A stretch of DNA of 44,638 nucleotides from positions 1 to 44,638 of the forward strand of contig JASLEG010000292.1 in NCBI GenBank assembly GCA_030151225.1, given 5' to 3'. Made by a program: the position numbers and the translations under genes. This DNA comes from Burkholderia sp. GTDB taxonomy: Bacteria > Pseudomonadota > Gammaproteobacteria > Burkholderiales > Burkholderiaceae. Numbering within the stretch: the stretch's first letter is position 1; each line of letters begins with the position of its first letter. Positions 32,821 through 42,529 of this stretch are shown here, in pieces. Under the pieces are notes generated by a model that saw only the letters and a list, made by a program, of their open reading frames with translations, had not been told where the DNA came from and ran no database searches.

Positions 32821-33288
32821 TCAGCGCTGGATCAGGCGCGACATGGCCTCGATCGCGAATTCGTAGCCGTCGCCGCCGAGCCCGGCGATCACGCCGTCGG
32901 CCGCCCTGGAGATGTACGAGTGATGGCGGAACGATTCGCGCCGCCAGATGTTGCTCATGTGCACCTCGATGATCCTGCCCGGGAACGCGAGCAGCGCGTC
33001 GAGGATCGGCACCGACGAATAGGTCAGGCCGGCCGCGTTGATGATCACGCCGTGCGCGGTGCCGCGCGCTTCCTGGATCCAGTCCACGAGCTGGCCTTCC
33101 CAGTTCGACTGCACGAAATTCAGCGCGATGCCCAGCGATTCGGCGCGGGCCTCGCAGCGCGCCTTCAGCGTCGGATAGCTGTCGCTGCCGTACACCTGGT
33201 TGGCGTCGAGGCCGTAGAGATTCGCGTTCGGGCCGTTCAGGAACCACACGGTCGATCGCGTGGCGTTGGGCGTGGTGGAGTCGGTCAT
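32821..33288 (-). CDS. Type II dehydroquinase-like protein, altered lid motif
   Basis: A 155-aa protein of the AroQ family (3-dehydroquinate dehydratase, dodecamer). The family core is clear: FLNGPNANLYG at 17-26, INAAGLTYSSVPILDAL, and IEVHMSNIWRRESFRHHS with catalytic H110. The lid Tyr is Y33 (VYG). However, the conserved TREP before it reads LDAN (27-30), so the catalytic lid Arg is replaced by Asp28. The gene sits between a GST and a GhrA-like dehydrogenase in a catabolic setting, unlike housekeeping aroQ. It is probably a divergent paralogue with changed substrate or reduced dehydroquinase activity. Confidence 0.85.
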   Translation of the reverse strand: MTDSTTPNATRSTVWFLNGPNANLYGLDANQVYGSDSYPTLKARCEARAESLGIALNFVQSNWEGQLVDWIQEARGTAHGVIINAAGLTYSSVPILDALLAFPGRIIEVHMSNIWRRESFRHHSYISRAADGVIAGLGGDGYEFAIEAMSRLIQR

Positions 33289-33304
33289 GACGGTCGGGTG
33301 TCGA

Positions 33305-33949
33305 TCAGTTGTCGTAGGGAACGGTGGCCTGCATCGCCGGCAGCGCCTGGATCGCCGCGTGCCACGCGGCCGCCTTCGGACGCAGGTCGCGCCACGGCAG
33401 CGCAGGAAAGCGGAAGTCGAGATAGCCGAGCGCGCAGCCGATCGTCACCTCGCCGATCGTGAGCCGCCCGGTGGCGAGCGTGGCGGCCAGCGCCTCGATC
33501 TCGTCGAGGCACGCGGCCACCTTGGTCAGCTGCGCGGCGCGCCAGTCGTGCCACTGCTTCGCGTCGGGCCGCGCCGTGTATTCGTAGCGCGCGAGCAGCG
33601 CGGCATCGAGCAGGCCGTCGCCGAGCGCCTGCAGGCCCAGCGCGCGCCAGCGTGCGTCGCCGTCGGCCGGGAACAGGCCGTAATCGGGGCGCAGGCTCGC
33701 CAGGTATTCGCAGATCACGCGGCTGTCGTACAGCGCGCGGCCGTCGGCCAGGATCAGCGTGGGCACCTTGGCGAGCGGGTTGTGCGCGGCGATGCGGCCG
33801 TCGCGCACGATCGGGTTGGCGGCGCTCGGCAGCCAGGCGATCTCGCCGGCCAGGCCGAGCAGGTGCGCGCTGGCCATCACCTTGCGCACATAGGGGGAGG
33901 TGGGGGCGTGCAGCAGCTGCATCGGGCGGATGTCGTCGGGCGTGCGCAT
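33305..33949 (-). CDS. Glutathione S-transferase family protein
   Basis: A 214-aa cytosolic GST. The N-terminal thioredoxin-like part includes LLHAPTSPYVRKVMASAHLL, NPLAKVPTLILADG (cis-Pro) and DSRVICEYL (the Asp-Ser motif that binds the gamma-glutamyl group). The helical C-terminal part contains LTIGEVTIGCALGYLDFR with the N-capping box. Start 33949 lies 2 bases after the quinone oxidoreductase stop; an internal Met at residue 10 (33922) is an alternative. Cotranscribed with the neighbouring oxidoreductase and AroQ-like genes. Confidence 0.88.
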   Translation of the reverse strand: MRTPDDIRPMQLLHAPTSPYVRKVMASAHLLGLAGEIAWLPSAANPIVRDGRIAAHNPLAKVPTLILADGRALYDSRVICEYLASLRPDYGLFPADGDARWRALGLQALGDGLLDAALLARYEYTARPDAKQWHDWRAAQLTKVAACLDEIEALAATLATGRLTIGEVTIGCALGYLDFRFPALPWRDLRPKAAAWHAAIQALPAMQATVPYDN

Positions 33950-33951
33950 GA

Positions 33952-34947
33952 TCACGGCACCAGCACGAGCTTGCCGAACACCTCGCCGCCTTCCAGCAGG
34001 CGGTGCGCCTCGGCGGCCTCGGCCAGCGGCAGCGCGGCGTGCACGCGCGGGCGCACGCGGGCGTCGGCCACCAGCGGCAGCACGCGGCGCTCGATCAGGC
34101 GCGCCATGCGGGTCTTCTCGTCGTCGCCCTGCGGGCGCAGCGTGGACGAATGCAGGCTCAGCTGCTTCTGCATCAGCATCAGCAGGTCCAGATTCACCTG
34201 CGAGCCCTGCAGGAACGACAGGCTCAGGTGCCGGCCGCCGAATGCCATGGCCTCGAGGTTGCGGCGCAGGTAGTCGCCGCCCACCATGTCCACCACCACG
34301 TCCACGCCGCGGCCGCCCGTGAAGGCGCGGCAGGCGGCCACGAAATCGGTGTCGCGATAGCAGATCGTTTCGGCCGCGCCGGCCTCGCGCAGCGCCGCGA
34401 AGCGCTCGCGGCGGGCGGCGGTGGCGATCACGGTGGCGCCGGCCGCGTGCGCCATGCGGACCGCGAGCGTGCCGATGCCGCCGGCCGCGCCGTGCACCAG
34501 CACGGTCTCGCCCATCTGCAGCGCGCCGAGCTCGAACAGGTTGTGCCAGATCGTGAAGAGGCCTTCGGGCAGCGCGGCGGCCTCGGCGTCGCCGAGCGCG
34601 TCGGGCACCGGCAGGCAGTGATCGGCATTCGCCAGGCACCACGGCGCGTAGCCGCCGCCGGGCAGCAGCGCCATCACGCGCGCACCGGGCGCGAAGCGCG
34701 TCACGCCGGGGCCGCAGGCCACCACCTCGCCGCAGGCTTCGAGGCCCGGCACGTCGGTCACGCCGGGTGCCGGTTTGGCGCGGCCCTCGCGCTGCATCAC
34801 GTCGGGGCGGTTCACGCCGGCCGCGCGCACGCGCAGCAGGACCTGGCCGGGGCCGGGCGCGGGCACCGGGCGGGTGGCGAATTCGAGTACCTCGGGGCCA
34901 CCGGGTTCGCGGGCCACGATGGCCTGCATGTCAGCCGGAATGTTCAT
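33952..34947 (-). CDS. NAD(P)H:quinone oxidoreductase, zinc-independent MDR family (PIG3-like)
   Basis: A 331-aa medium-chain reductase. RVRAAGVNRPDVMQREGR and PGLEACGEVVACGPGV are typical of the QOR/PIG3 branch, which lacks catalytic zinc ligands. The NADPH-binding LVHGAAGGIGTLAVRMAHAA is intact. Reduces quinones or activated double bonds. First gene of the minus-strand block 34947-31856 (reductase, GST, AroQ-like, dehydrogenase). The ABC ATPase gene ends 54 bases upstream in the same direction, so it may be read through from that promoter. Confidence 0.92.
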   Translation of the reverse strand: MNIPADMQAIVAREPGGPEVLEFATRPVPAPGPGQVLLRVRAAGVNRPDVMQREGRAKPAPGVTDVPGLEACGEVVACGPGVTRFAPGARVMALLPGGGYAPWCLANADHCLPVPDALGDAEAAALPEGLFTIWHNLFELGALQMGETVLVHGAAGGIGTLAVRMAHAAGATVIATAARRERFAALREAGAAETICYRDTDFVAACRAFTGGRGVDVVVDMVGGDYLRRNLEAMAFGGRHLSLSFLQGSQVNLDLLMLMQKQLSLHSSTLRPQGDDEKTRMARLIERRVLPLVADARVRPRVHAALPLAEAAEAHRLLEGGEVFGKLVLVP

Positions 34948-35001
34948 CGATGTCGGTCGGTAAAACGAAGGAATCGGTCGAATCCGCGAAGTCGCGGCCG
35001 T

Positions 35002-36153
<1,152 letters not shown>

Positions 36154-36299
36154 GAGTGTCGAGGCCGCGAGGCGCGTGATCCGGATGAATGAGGGGGCCG
36201 GGCCGCCAAGGGCGGGCGCCGGCCGACCGGGGATGGTCTGGATCGAAGCATACGAGAACAGAATGCGCGCCGAGCGTTGCGAATCCTGATGGGTGGCGT

Positions 36300-36368
36300 C
36301 GGAAAAACGGAGGCGACGGGCCGCGGCGAATGCGCAACACTGCGACGCATGCCGGTTTGGTTTTTCCG
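36300..36368. promoter_or_regulatory. Shared inverted GTTTTTCCG motif between ABC ATPase and flavin monooxygenase genes
   Basis: Within the 382-base divergent gap (36154-36535), CGGAAAAAC at 36300-36308 and GTTTTTCCG at 36360-36368 form an inverted pair. TTTGGTTTTTCCG (36356-36368) is identical to 27614-27626 ahead of the transporter operon. The shared sequence suggests one regulator for both transporter parts. The remaining part of the gap shows no further clear element. Confidence 0.5.
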
Positions 36369-36535
36369 ATGTCCCGGCTAGAAAAATGCTGGTTATCAGG
36401 CGCGGGCATTTTGAGCACACTGGGATCCGACAAGAACCCCGGTCGTGCTCGGCACCCGCAGCCGACGCTGCGCCGCATGGCGCGCAGCGCGCAGGCGAGA
36501 ACGAACCGTCCCCGTGCCCTTACTCAGGATCAAAC

Positions 36536-37786
36536 ATGTCAGTTGAAGCAATCGATACGCTCGTCATCGGCGCTGGACAGTCCGGCATCGCCATGAGCGA
36601 ACATCTGCGCGATATGCAGGTGCCGCACCTCGTGCTGGAGCGCAATCGCGTGGCCGAGGCGTGGCGCTCGGCGCGCTGGGATTCGCTGGTGGCGAACGGC
36701 CCGGCCTGGCACGATCGCTTCCCGAACCTCGAATTCGACGACGTGGGCCCCGACGTGTTTCCGCCGAAGGAACGCATGGCGAAGTATTTCGAGGATTACG
36801 CGAAGATGATCGACGCGCCGGTGCGCACCGGCGTGGAAGTGAAGCACGTGAAGCGCTGCGAGAACCGCCCCGGCTTCATCGTCACCACCTCGGCGGGCGT
36901 GATCGAGGCGCAGCGCGTGGTGGCCGCCACCGGCCCCTTCCAGGTGCCGCAGTATCCGGACATCGTGCCGGCCGAGGCCGGCGTGCGCCAGCTGCATTCG
37001 TCGGCCTACCGGAACCCGGCCCAGCTCGACGACGGCGCCGTGCTGGTGGTGGGCGGCGGCGCGTCCGGCTCGCAGATCGCCGAGGAGCTGTGCAAGGCGG
37101 GCCGCACCGTGTATCTGTCGATCGGCGAGCACTATCGGCCGCCGCGCGCCTATCGCGACCGCGATTATTGCTGGTGGCTCGGCGTGCTCGGCAAGTGGGA
37201 CGAGATCAGGATCCAGGCCAAGAAGAAGCACGTGGCCTTCGCCGTGAGCGGCTACGACGGCGGCAAGACCATGGACTTCCGCCGCCTCGCGCAGCAGGGC
37301 ATCACCGTGCTGGGCCTGACGCAGGGCTATGAAAACGGCGTGCTCGCGATCGCCGACGACCTGGTGGCGAACATCGCGGCCGGCGACGAGGCCTATTTCG
37401 ACGTGCTGCGCGAGGCCGACGCCTACGTGGCGCGCAACGGCCTGGACCTGCCCGAAGAACCCGACGCGTGGAAGCTGATCGACGCGCCGGCCTGCCTCAC
37501 GCAGCCGATCCTGCAGCTGGACCTGGCCGCGGCCGGCATCAAGACCATCCTGTGGGCCACCGGCTTCAAGTTCGACTTCGGCTGGCTGGACGTGAACGCG
37601 TTCGACGAGCAGGGCGCGCCGTTCCACAAGCGCGGCATCTCGGCCGAGCAGGGCATCTACTTCCTGGGCCTGCCCGAGCTGACCAATCGCGCCTCGTCGT
37701 TCATCTACGGAACGTGGCACGATGCGAAGTACATCGCCGACCACATCGCGCTGCAGCGCAACTACGTGGCCTACCGCAAGGGATAA
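36536..37786 (+). CDS. Flavin-containing monooxygenase (class B)
   Basis: A 416-aa FAD- and NADPH-dependent enzyme. The first Rossmann motif is TLVIGAGQSGIAMSEHL; FQVPQYPDIVPAEAG leads into an FMO-like HSSAYRNP; the second nucleotide site is AVLVVGGGASGSQIAEEL; and the C-terminal ILWATGFKFDFGWL is the ATG motif of FMOs. Such enzymes oxygenate nitrogen or sulfur atoms of small molecules. Start ATG 36536 sits 7 bases after a TCAGGAT site. It is followed after 13 bases by an ArgE-like gene and divergent from the ABC ATPase, so it probably acts on the imported compound. Confidence 0.9.
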   Translation: MSVEAIDTLVIGAGQSGIAMSEHLRDMQVPHLVLERNRVAEAWRSARWDSLVANGPAWHDRFPNLEFDDVGPDVFPPKERMAKYFEDYAKMIDAPVRTGVEVKHVKRCENRPGFIVTTSAGVIEAQRVVAATGPFQVPQYPDIVPAEAGVRQLHSSAYRNPAQLDDGAVLVVGGGASGSQIAEELCKAGRTVYLSIGEHYRPPRAYRDRDYCWWLGVLGKWDEIRIQAKKKHVAFAVSGYDGGKTMDFRRLAQQGITVLGLTQGYENGVLAIADDLVANIAAGDEAYFDVLREADAYVARNGLDLPEEPDAWKLIDAPACLTQPILQLDLAAAGIKTILWATGFKFDFGWLDVNAFDEQGAPFHKRGISAEQGIYFLGLPELTNRASSFIYGTWHDAKYIADHIALQRNYVAYRKG

Positions 37787-37799
37787 GGAGAGTTTGCCG

Positions 37800-38996
37800 A
37801 TGAACACGCCGTCGAGCCGGGACCTGCTGGCAAAGCTGATCGGCTTCGCCACCGTCAGCCGCGAATCGAACCTCGCGCTGATCGAATTCGTGCGCGACTA
37901 TCTGGCCGGGCTCGGTGTGGAGTGCGAACTGCTCTACAACGAGGCGCGCACCAAGGCCAGCCTGTTCGCGTCGATCGGGCCGGCCGGCGACGGCGGCATC
38001 GTGCTGTCGGGCCACACCGACGTGGTGCCGGCGGACGGCCAGAACTGGACCGTGCCGCCGTTCGAGCTGACCGAGCGCGACGGCCGCCTGTACGGGCGCG
38101 GCACCGCCGACATGAAGGGCTACCTGGCCTCGGTGCTGGCCGCCGTGCCGGCGTTCCTCGAGCAGCCGCTCGCGGTGCCCGTGCATCTGGCGTTCTCCTA
38201 CGACGAGGAAATCGGCTGCGTGGGCGTGCGCCCGCTGCTGGCCGAGCTCGCGAAGCGCAACTTCCGGCCGCGCGTGTGCATCATCGGCGAGCCTACCGGG
38301 ATGAAGCCCGTGCTCGGCCACAAGGGCAAGATGGCGGTGCGCTGCTGCATTCGGGGTGCGGCCTGCCACTCGGCGTACGCGCCGTACGGCGTCAACGCGA
38401 TCCACTACGCGGCGCGGCTGATCGGCAAGCTCGAGGAGATCGGCGACGCGCTCGCGCAGCCCGAGCATCGCGACGCGCGCTTCGAGCCGCCGTTCTCGAC
38501 CGTGCAGGCCGGCGTGATCCGCGGCGGGCGCGCGCTGAACATCGTGCCGGCCGAGTGCGACTTCGATTTCGAGGTGCGCGGCGTGCCGGGCTTCGACATC
38601 GGCAGCGTCGCCAGGCAGCTCGAGGCCCATGCGAGAGACACGCTGCTGCCGCGCATGCGCGCCGTGCAGCCCGATACCGACATCCGCTTCGAGGAACTGA
38701 ACGCCTATCCGGGCCTGGCGACCGATCCGGCCAGCGACGCCGCGCGCCTGATCGCCGAGCTCAGCGGCGTGGCGGATCGGGACGACCAGGCGGGCGAGGA
38801 CGACGAGGGCGCCGCGTTCGGCACCGTGGCGTTCGGCACCGAGGGCGGGCTGTACCACGCGATCGGCGTGCCGGCGGTGGTGTGCGGCCCCGGCAGCATG
38901 GATCAGGGCCACAAGCCCGACGAATTCGTCACGCTCGAGCAACTGCAGCGCTGCGACGCGATGCTGGCGCGGCTGCGCGATCATCTGCGCGCGTGA
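37800..38996 (+). CDS. argE: ArgE/DapE-type M20 metallodeacylase (acetylornithine deacetylase-like)
   Basis: A 398-aa cytosolic zinc amidase. Metal-binding residues are visible: His in SGHTDVVPADGQ, Asp in YGRGTADMKGYLA, the catalytic Glu and ligand Glu in SYDEEIGCVG, and the C-terminal His in DQGHKPDEFV. The length suits ArgE. Start ATG 37800 follows a TAAGGAGA site (the upstream gene's stop overlaps it), giving strong translation coupling with the monooxygenase. In this context it may deacylate an N-acyl intermediate of the imported compound and not serve arginine synthesis; the symbol reflects family, not proven substrate. Confidence 0.88.
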   Translation: MNTPSSRDLLAKLIGFATVSRESNLALIEFVRDYLAGLGVECELLYNEARTKASLFASIGPAGDGGIVLSGHTDVVPADGQNWTVPPFELTERDGRLYGRGTADMKGYLASVLAAVPAFLEQPLAVPVHLAFSYDEEIGCVGVRPLLAELAKRNFRPRVCIIGEPTGMKPVLGHKGKMAVRCCIRGAACHSAYAPYGVNAIHYAARLIGKLEEIGDALAQPEHRDARFEPPFSTVQAGVIRGGRALNIVPAECDFDFEVRGVPGFDIGSVARQLEAHARDTLLPRMRAVQPDTDIRFEELNAYPGLATDPASDAARLIAELSGVADRDDQAGEDDEGAAFGTVAFGTEGGLYHAIGVPAVVCGPGSMDQGHKPDEFVTLEQLQRCDAMLARLRDHLRA

Positions 38997-39039
38997 TGTC
39001 GGCGGCGGCTGATCGCCGCCCGCCTTCCCCCGATTTCTC

Positions 39040-39070
39040 CGCTGCCCGGCGCGGTGCGTGCCGGGCAGCG
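39040..39070. terminator. Bidirectional terminator hairpin between argE and MFS exporter
   Basis: CGCTGCCCGGC (39040-39050) and GCCGGGCAGCG (39060-39070) form an 11-bp perfect stem with a 9-base loop, followed by TCGTTTC. It lies between the convergent ends of argE (38996) and the exporter (39076). Confidence 0.65.
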
Positions 39071-39075
39071 TCGTT

Positions 39076-40377
39076 TCAGGCCGCGCGTCGCCGCTGCGCG
39101 CTCGGCAGGATCCCCATCAGGAAGATGCCGGTGGCGCCGATGCAGCACAGCGCCATCTGCCCGGCCATCACCGCGACCGGTGCATCGGGGAAGCGCGTGA
39201 GCAGGTCGCCCTCGACGAAGCTCGCGATCGCGCCCATGCCCGTCATCAGCGCGTTCATCAGCGCCGAGGCGGTGCCCGCGAACAGCGCGGCGCGTTCCAT
39301 CGCGCCCTGCTGCGCGATCGGCGTGAGGATGCCGAGGCAGGTGGTGTTCAGCGACAGCAGCAGGGTGAGCACCGTCACGTCGAGGCGATGGCCGGCCGAG
39401 AGCGACAGCATCGTGAGCGGCGAGGCCACCGAGATGCCGAGCGTGACGGCCAGCACCAGCTCGCCGGGCACGCCGTGCTTGCCGAGCCGCGCGCTCACGA
39501 AGGAACCGAGCATCAGGCACAGCGCCATCACCGCGAACAGCAGCCCGTAGGTGGTGGACGACACGTGCAGCACGTCCACGAACACGTACAGCGAGCCGGT
39601 GACGTAGGAGAAGTGGCTCGCGAAGGTCAGCGCCACGATCATCGCGTAGGACAGGCTGGTGGGATCGCCGAGGAACTGCCGGTAATCGGCCAGCACGGAG
39701 CGGCGCGGGGCGAGCGGCGAGAGCGGTGCGGGGGCCACGGCGGGCACGGCCGCTGCTACGCGGTCGGCGCCCGGCGCGAGCCGTTCGAGCTTCGCGCGCG
39801 ACGATTCGGGCAGCTCGCGCCACACGATCAGCAGCATCAGCAGGCCGCCCACGGCCATGAAGCCGTAGATCCAGCGCCAGTTGCCGAACATCAGCAGCAG
39901 GTTGCCGAGCGTGGGCGCGGTGGTGGGGCCGATGATGCGCACCACGGCCGCGTAGGACAGCAGCTGGCGCGCCTCGTCGCCGCTGCGCTGGTCGCGGATC
40001 ACCGTGATCGCGAGCACCGAGGCCGCGCCCGCGCCGGTGCCCTGCAGCAGCCGGCACAGCAGCAGCGTGTCGAACGAGCTGGCCACCGTGGCCAGCACGC
40101 TCGCCACGGTGTACACCACGCAGGCGAACAGCAGCACCGGGCGCCGGCCCATGCGGTCCGACAGCGGGCCGTAGATCAGCGGCGACACCGAAAAGCTGAA
40201 AAAGAAGAAGCTGAGGGTTTGCGCCACGCGCTCGATCGGCACGTCGAAGCTGGCGGCGAGGCTCGCGAAGCCGGGCAGGCCGACGTCGATCGACATCGAC
40301 GGGAAGACGGTGAGGATGCCGCAGATCAGGATCAGGCGGAGCGAGGCGATATGGGGGACGGGGCGCGACATCGGCAA
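39076..40377 (-). CDS. Bcr/CflA-type MFS drug exporter
   Basis: A 433-aa inner-membrane protein with 12 predicted helices. SMSIDVGLPGFASLAASFDV in helix 1, YGPLSDRMGRRPVLL in loop 2-3, CRLLQGTGAGAASVLAITVI in helix 4 and GPTTAPTLGNLLLM (motif C-like) in helix 5 mark the DHA1 Bcr/CflA group of proton-driven exporters. A Pro/Ala/Arg-rich loop lies between the halves (about residues 195-235). Two Met codons are close together at the start (residues 1 and 3). It is transcribed on its own. Confidence 0.9.
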   Translation of the reverse strand: MPMSRPVPHIASLRLILICGILTVFPSMSIDVGLPGFASLAASFDVPIERVAQTLSFFFFSFSVSPLIYGPLSDRMGRRPVLLFACVVYTVASVLATVASSFDTLLLCRLLQGTGAGAASVLAITVIRDQRSGDEARQLLSYAAVVRIIGPTTAPTLGNLLLMFGNWRWIYGFMAVGGLLMLLIVWRELPESSRAKLERLAPGADRVAAAVPAVAPAPLSPLAPRRSVLADYRQFLGDPTSLSYAMIVALTFASHFSYVTGSLYVFVDVLHVSSTTYGLLFAVMALCLMLGSFVSARLGKHGVPGELVLAVTLGISVASPLTMLSLSAGHRLDVTVLTLLLSLNTTCLGILTPIAQQGAMERAALFAGTASALMNALMTGMGAIASFVEGDLLTRFPDAPVAVMAGQMALCCIGATGIFLMGILPSAQRRRAA

Positions 40378-40678
40378 TGCGGTCAGGGGCGAGGGGCGGG
40401 GCAGTCGCCCCGGAGCAGGGTTTACTCTAGCCCACCGGAATTGTTTTCATAATAAGTTTAGTATTTGAAACCGTTTTTCGTGTTGCCGAAAGGCTGCGCC
40501 GCGTTCGAAATCAACGCTTGGCTCAGGCTCGGGCATAATACGGCCTGAATCCGTATTCCATGCCATGCCCGCCGTGCCGGCGCGCATGGTTCTTCTGCTC
40601 ACCTGGGAGCCCGCCGGCGCAGCCGGTCGCGGCCGAGAACCAGGTCGACACCAACCCTCCCGTCGTAATCAAGGCTTC
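40378..40678. promoter_or_regulatory. Divergent intergenic region, exporter and unknown gene
   Basis: An AT-rich patch at about 40440-40490 is the likely promoter zone of the exporter. On the + side, AATACGG (40537-40543) and CCGTATT (40551-40557) form a perfect 7-bp dyad next to a CATAAT -10-like element at 40535-40540. No clear -35 is found. The dyad could be an operator or leader hairpin. Confidence 0.35.
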
Positions 40679-41380
40679 ATGAAGCAAGGAAAGCCCAAAC
40701 TGACCCGTCAGGACGCCGAGCGCCTGTTTGCGGGACTGCCGAGCAGCAATGCCGCGCGCTCCGCGAGCCGGCCCGCGAATCCGTTCGAGGCCAGCCCGTT
40801 CGCGAACGCGCCGTCCGTTGCGGCGCCGCGGCCCGTGGCCAACGGCATCTGGAAGGACAATCTGATCACGCTGCCGATCGCATTCGTGGTGCCCGCGTGC
40901 TACCCGTCGCTGGCCGCGCTGTGCCAGGGCATCGCGCGCGCATGGCGCGTACGCTGGGTGCGCGAAGGCCACCGCGAGGTGGTGGCCGAGTTTCCCGAAG
41001 GCTGGAAGGCGGTGCGCCCGCCGAGCGGCCCGATCGAGCTGCGCGACCCGAACAACGTGGTACGCGCCGTGCACGGCTGGGCCGAGGATGCCGAGGTGCG
41101 CTTCCTGTCGCGCTACCAGGTCGAAACCCAGTCGAACAGCTCCACCGGCAACGGCAGCCTGCTCGTGCGCGACCGCGCCACGGGGCAGATCCTCGAGCGC
41201 TCGGCCATCTGGTCGTCGCTGATCGGCCCGCGTCATCCCGACTGGGCGCGCCTCACGGCCTGGCTCAACGAGCGTTTCCCGCAGCATCTCGACCCGCTGA
41301 AGTACTGGGAGGACTGCGAGGCGAACCTCGCGGCAGCCGCAGCGGCGGCCGCGGGCACTCCGGGCGCCGCTGCGGGCTGA
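40679..41380 (+). CDS. Protein of unknown function
   Basis: A 233-aa protein I do not recognise. An N-terminal positively charged stretch (MKQGKPKLTRQDAERLF) precedes a Ser/Ala/Pro-rich linker (residues about 22-55), then a globular part rich in Trp (WRVRWVREGHREVVAEFPEG, SRYQVETQSNSSTGNGSLLV, LTAWLNERFPQHLDPLKYW). The C-terminus is an Ala/Gly tail. There is no signal peptide or membrane segment. ATG 40679 is chosen over the ATG at 40565 because the intervening codons look non-coding. It is convergent with sfnG at 15 bases. Codon use suggests a real gene. Confidence 0.75.
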   Translation: MKQGKPKLTRQDAERLFAGLPSSNAARSASRPANPFEASPFANAPSVAAPRPVANGIWKDNLITLPIAFVVPACYPSLAALCQGIARAWRVRWVREGHREVVAEFPEGWKAVRPPSGPIELRDPNNVVRAVHGWAEDAEVRFLSRYQVETQSNSSTGNGSLLVRDRATGQILERSAIWSSLIGPRHPDWARLTAWLNERFPQHLDPLKYWEDCEANLAAAAAAAAGTPGAAAG

Positions 41381-41395
41381 TCCGAGGCCGGCTGA

Positions 41396-42499
41396 TCAGG
41401 CCGGCTGCGTCGCGCGCCGCGCCTCGAGCTCGCGCACCAGCGGCAGCACCTTCTCGCCGAAATACTCCACTTCCTCGATGAAGTGCAGGAAGCCGGCCAG
41501 CACCAGATCCACGCCGATCGCCTTCAGCGCCACGATGCGCTCGGCGATCTGCTGCGGCGTGCCGATCAGGTTGGTGCGGAAGCCGTCGTTGTACTGCACG
41601 AGATCCTCGAAGGTCGATCTGGCCCAGTTGCCTTCGCCCTCGGGCGAGGCTTTGCCGGCTTCCTTCACCGCGCTGCCGAATGCGTTCACGGCCTCCACGT
41701 GCGCGTGGCGGAGGATGTCGTCGAGCACGGCGCGCGCTTCCTCCTCCGTGTCGCGCGCGATCACGAAGGCGTTCACGCCGATCCGCACGCGGTGCCCGTT
41801 GCGGGCCGCCTTCTCGCGGATGTCGTCGATCTGCGCCTTCAGGTTCTCCGGCGTGTTGCCGTTCGTGAAGTACCAGTCCGACACGCTGGCCGCGTTGTCG
41901 CGCGCCGCGCGCGAGCTGCCGCCCTGGAAGATTTCCGGGTGCGGCTTCTGCACCGGCTTCGGGCTCAGCGTGTACGCGTTGAAGCGGTAGAAGTCGCCCC
42001 GGAACGTGAAATCGTCCTGCGTCCAGATGCCCTTCAGCGCGCGGATGAATTCGTTCGAGCGGCGATAGCGCTCGTCGTGTTCGAGCCAGGGCTCGCCGAT
42101 TGCCGTGAATTCGCCCTTGAACCAGCCGCTCACCACGTTGATCGCGATGCGGCCGTTCGAGATGTGATCGATGGTGGCGATCTGCTTGGCCACCACGGCC
42201 GGGTTCCACGGGCCGGGCAGGATCGCAGCGATCACCCTGAGCTTGCGGGTGGCGTTCAGCAGCGCCTGGCTGAACGACACCGGCTCGTGCTGATGCTCGG
42301 CGCCGTAGCCGGCCGTGAAGCGGATCTGGCTCAGCGCGTAGTCGAAGCCGGCACGCTCGGCGGTCTGCGCGAGCCGCACGTTGTAGTCGAGGCTCCAGTC
42401 GGTGCGCTGCTCGATCGTGCTGACGACGAGGCCGCCGCTGACGTTGGGCACCCAGTAGGCGAACTTGAGGGCGTCTTGCGGGGCGGAGGGTTGGCTCAT
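41396..42499 (-). CDS. sfnG: Dimethylsulfone monooxygenase
   Basis: A 367-aa bacterial-luciferase-like FMNH2-dependent monooxygenase. The opening FAYWVPNVSGGLVVSTIEQR is characteristic of SfnG, which converts dimethyl sulfone to methanesulfinate for use as a sulfur source; it is distinguishable from SsuD, which starts FWFLP. TIDHISNGRIAINVVSGWFK and EIFQGGSSRAARDNAA are the usual FMN-site blocks. Needs reduced FMN, presumably from the reductase encoded 30 bases upstream in the same operon. The sigma-54 activator gene lies divergently beyond that. Confidence 0.92.
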   Translation of the reverse strand: MSQPSAPQDALKFAYWVPNVSGGLVVSTIEQRTDWSLDYNVRLAQTAERAGFDYALSQIRFTAGYGAEHQHEPVSFSQALLNATRKLRVIAAILPGPWNPAVVAKQIATIDHISNGRIAINVVSGWFKGEFTAIGEPWLEHDERYRRSNEFIRALKGIWTQDDFTFRGDFYRFNAYTLSPKPVQKPHPEIFQGGSSRAARDNAASVSDWYFTNGNTPENLKAQIDDIREKAARNGHRVRIGVNAFVIARDTEEEARAVLDDILRHAHVEAVNAFGSAVKEAGKASPEGEGNWARSTFEDLVQYNDGFRTNLIGTPQQIAERIVALKAIGVDLVLAGFLHFIEEVEYFGEKVLPLVRELEARRATQPA

Positions 42500-42529
42500 G
42501 GCTCGGGTCCTGTGGGAGAAGGGTGGGAA

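Noticed and set aside
36189..36535. Open frames in the gap between the ABC ATPase and flavin monooxygenase
   Set aside because: Predicted peptides are low-complexity, lack ribosome-binding sites and resemble nothing; the gap holds regulatory motifs.
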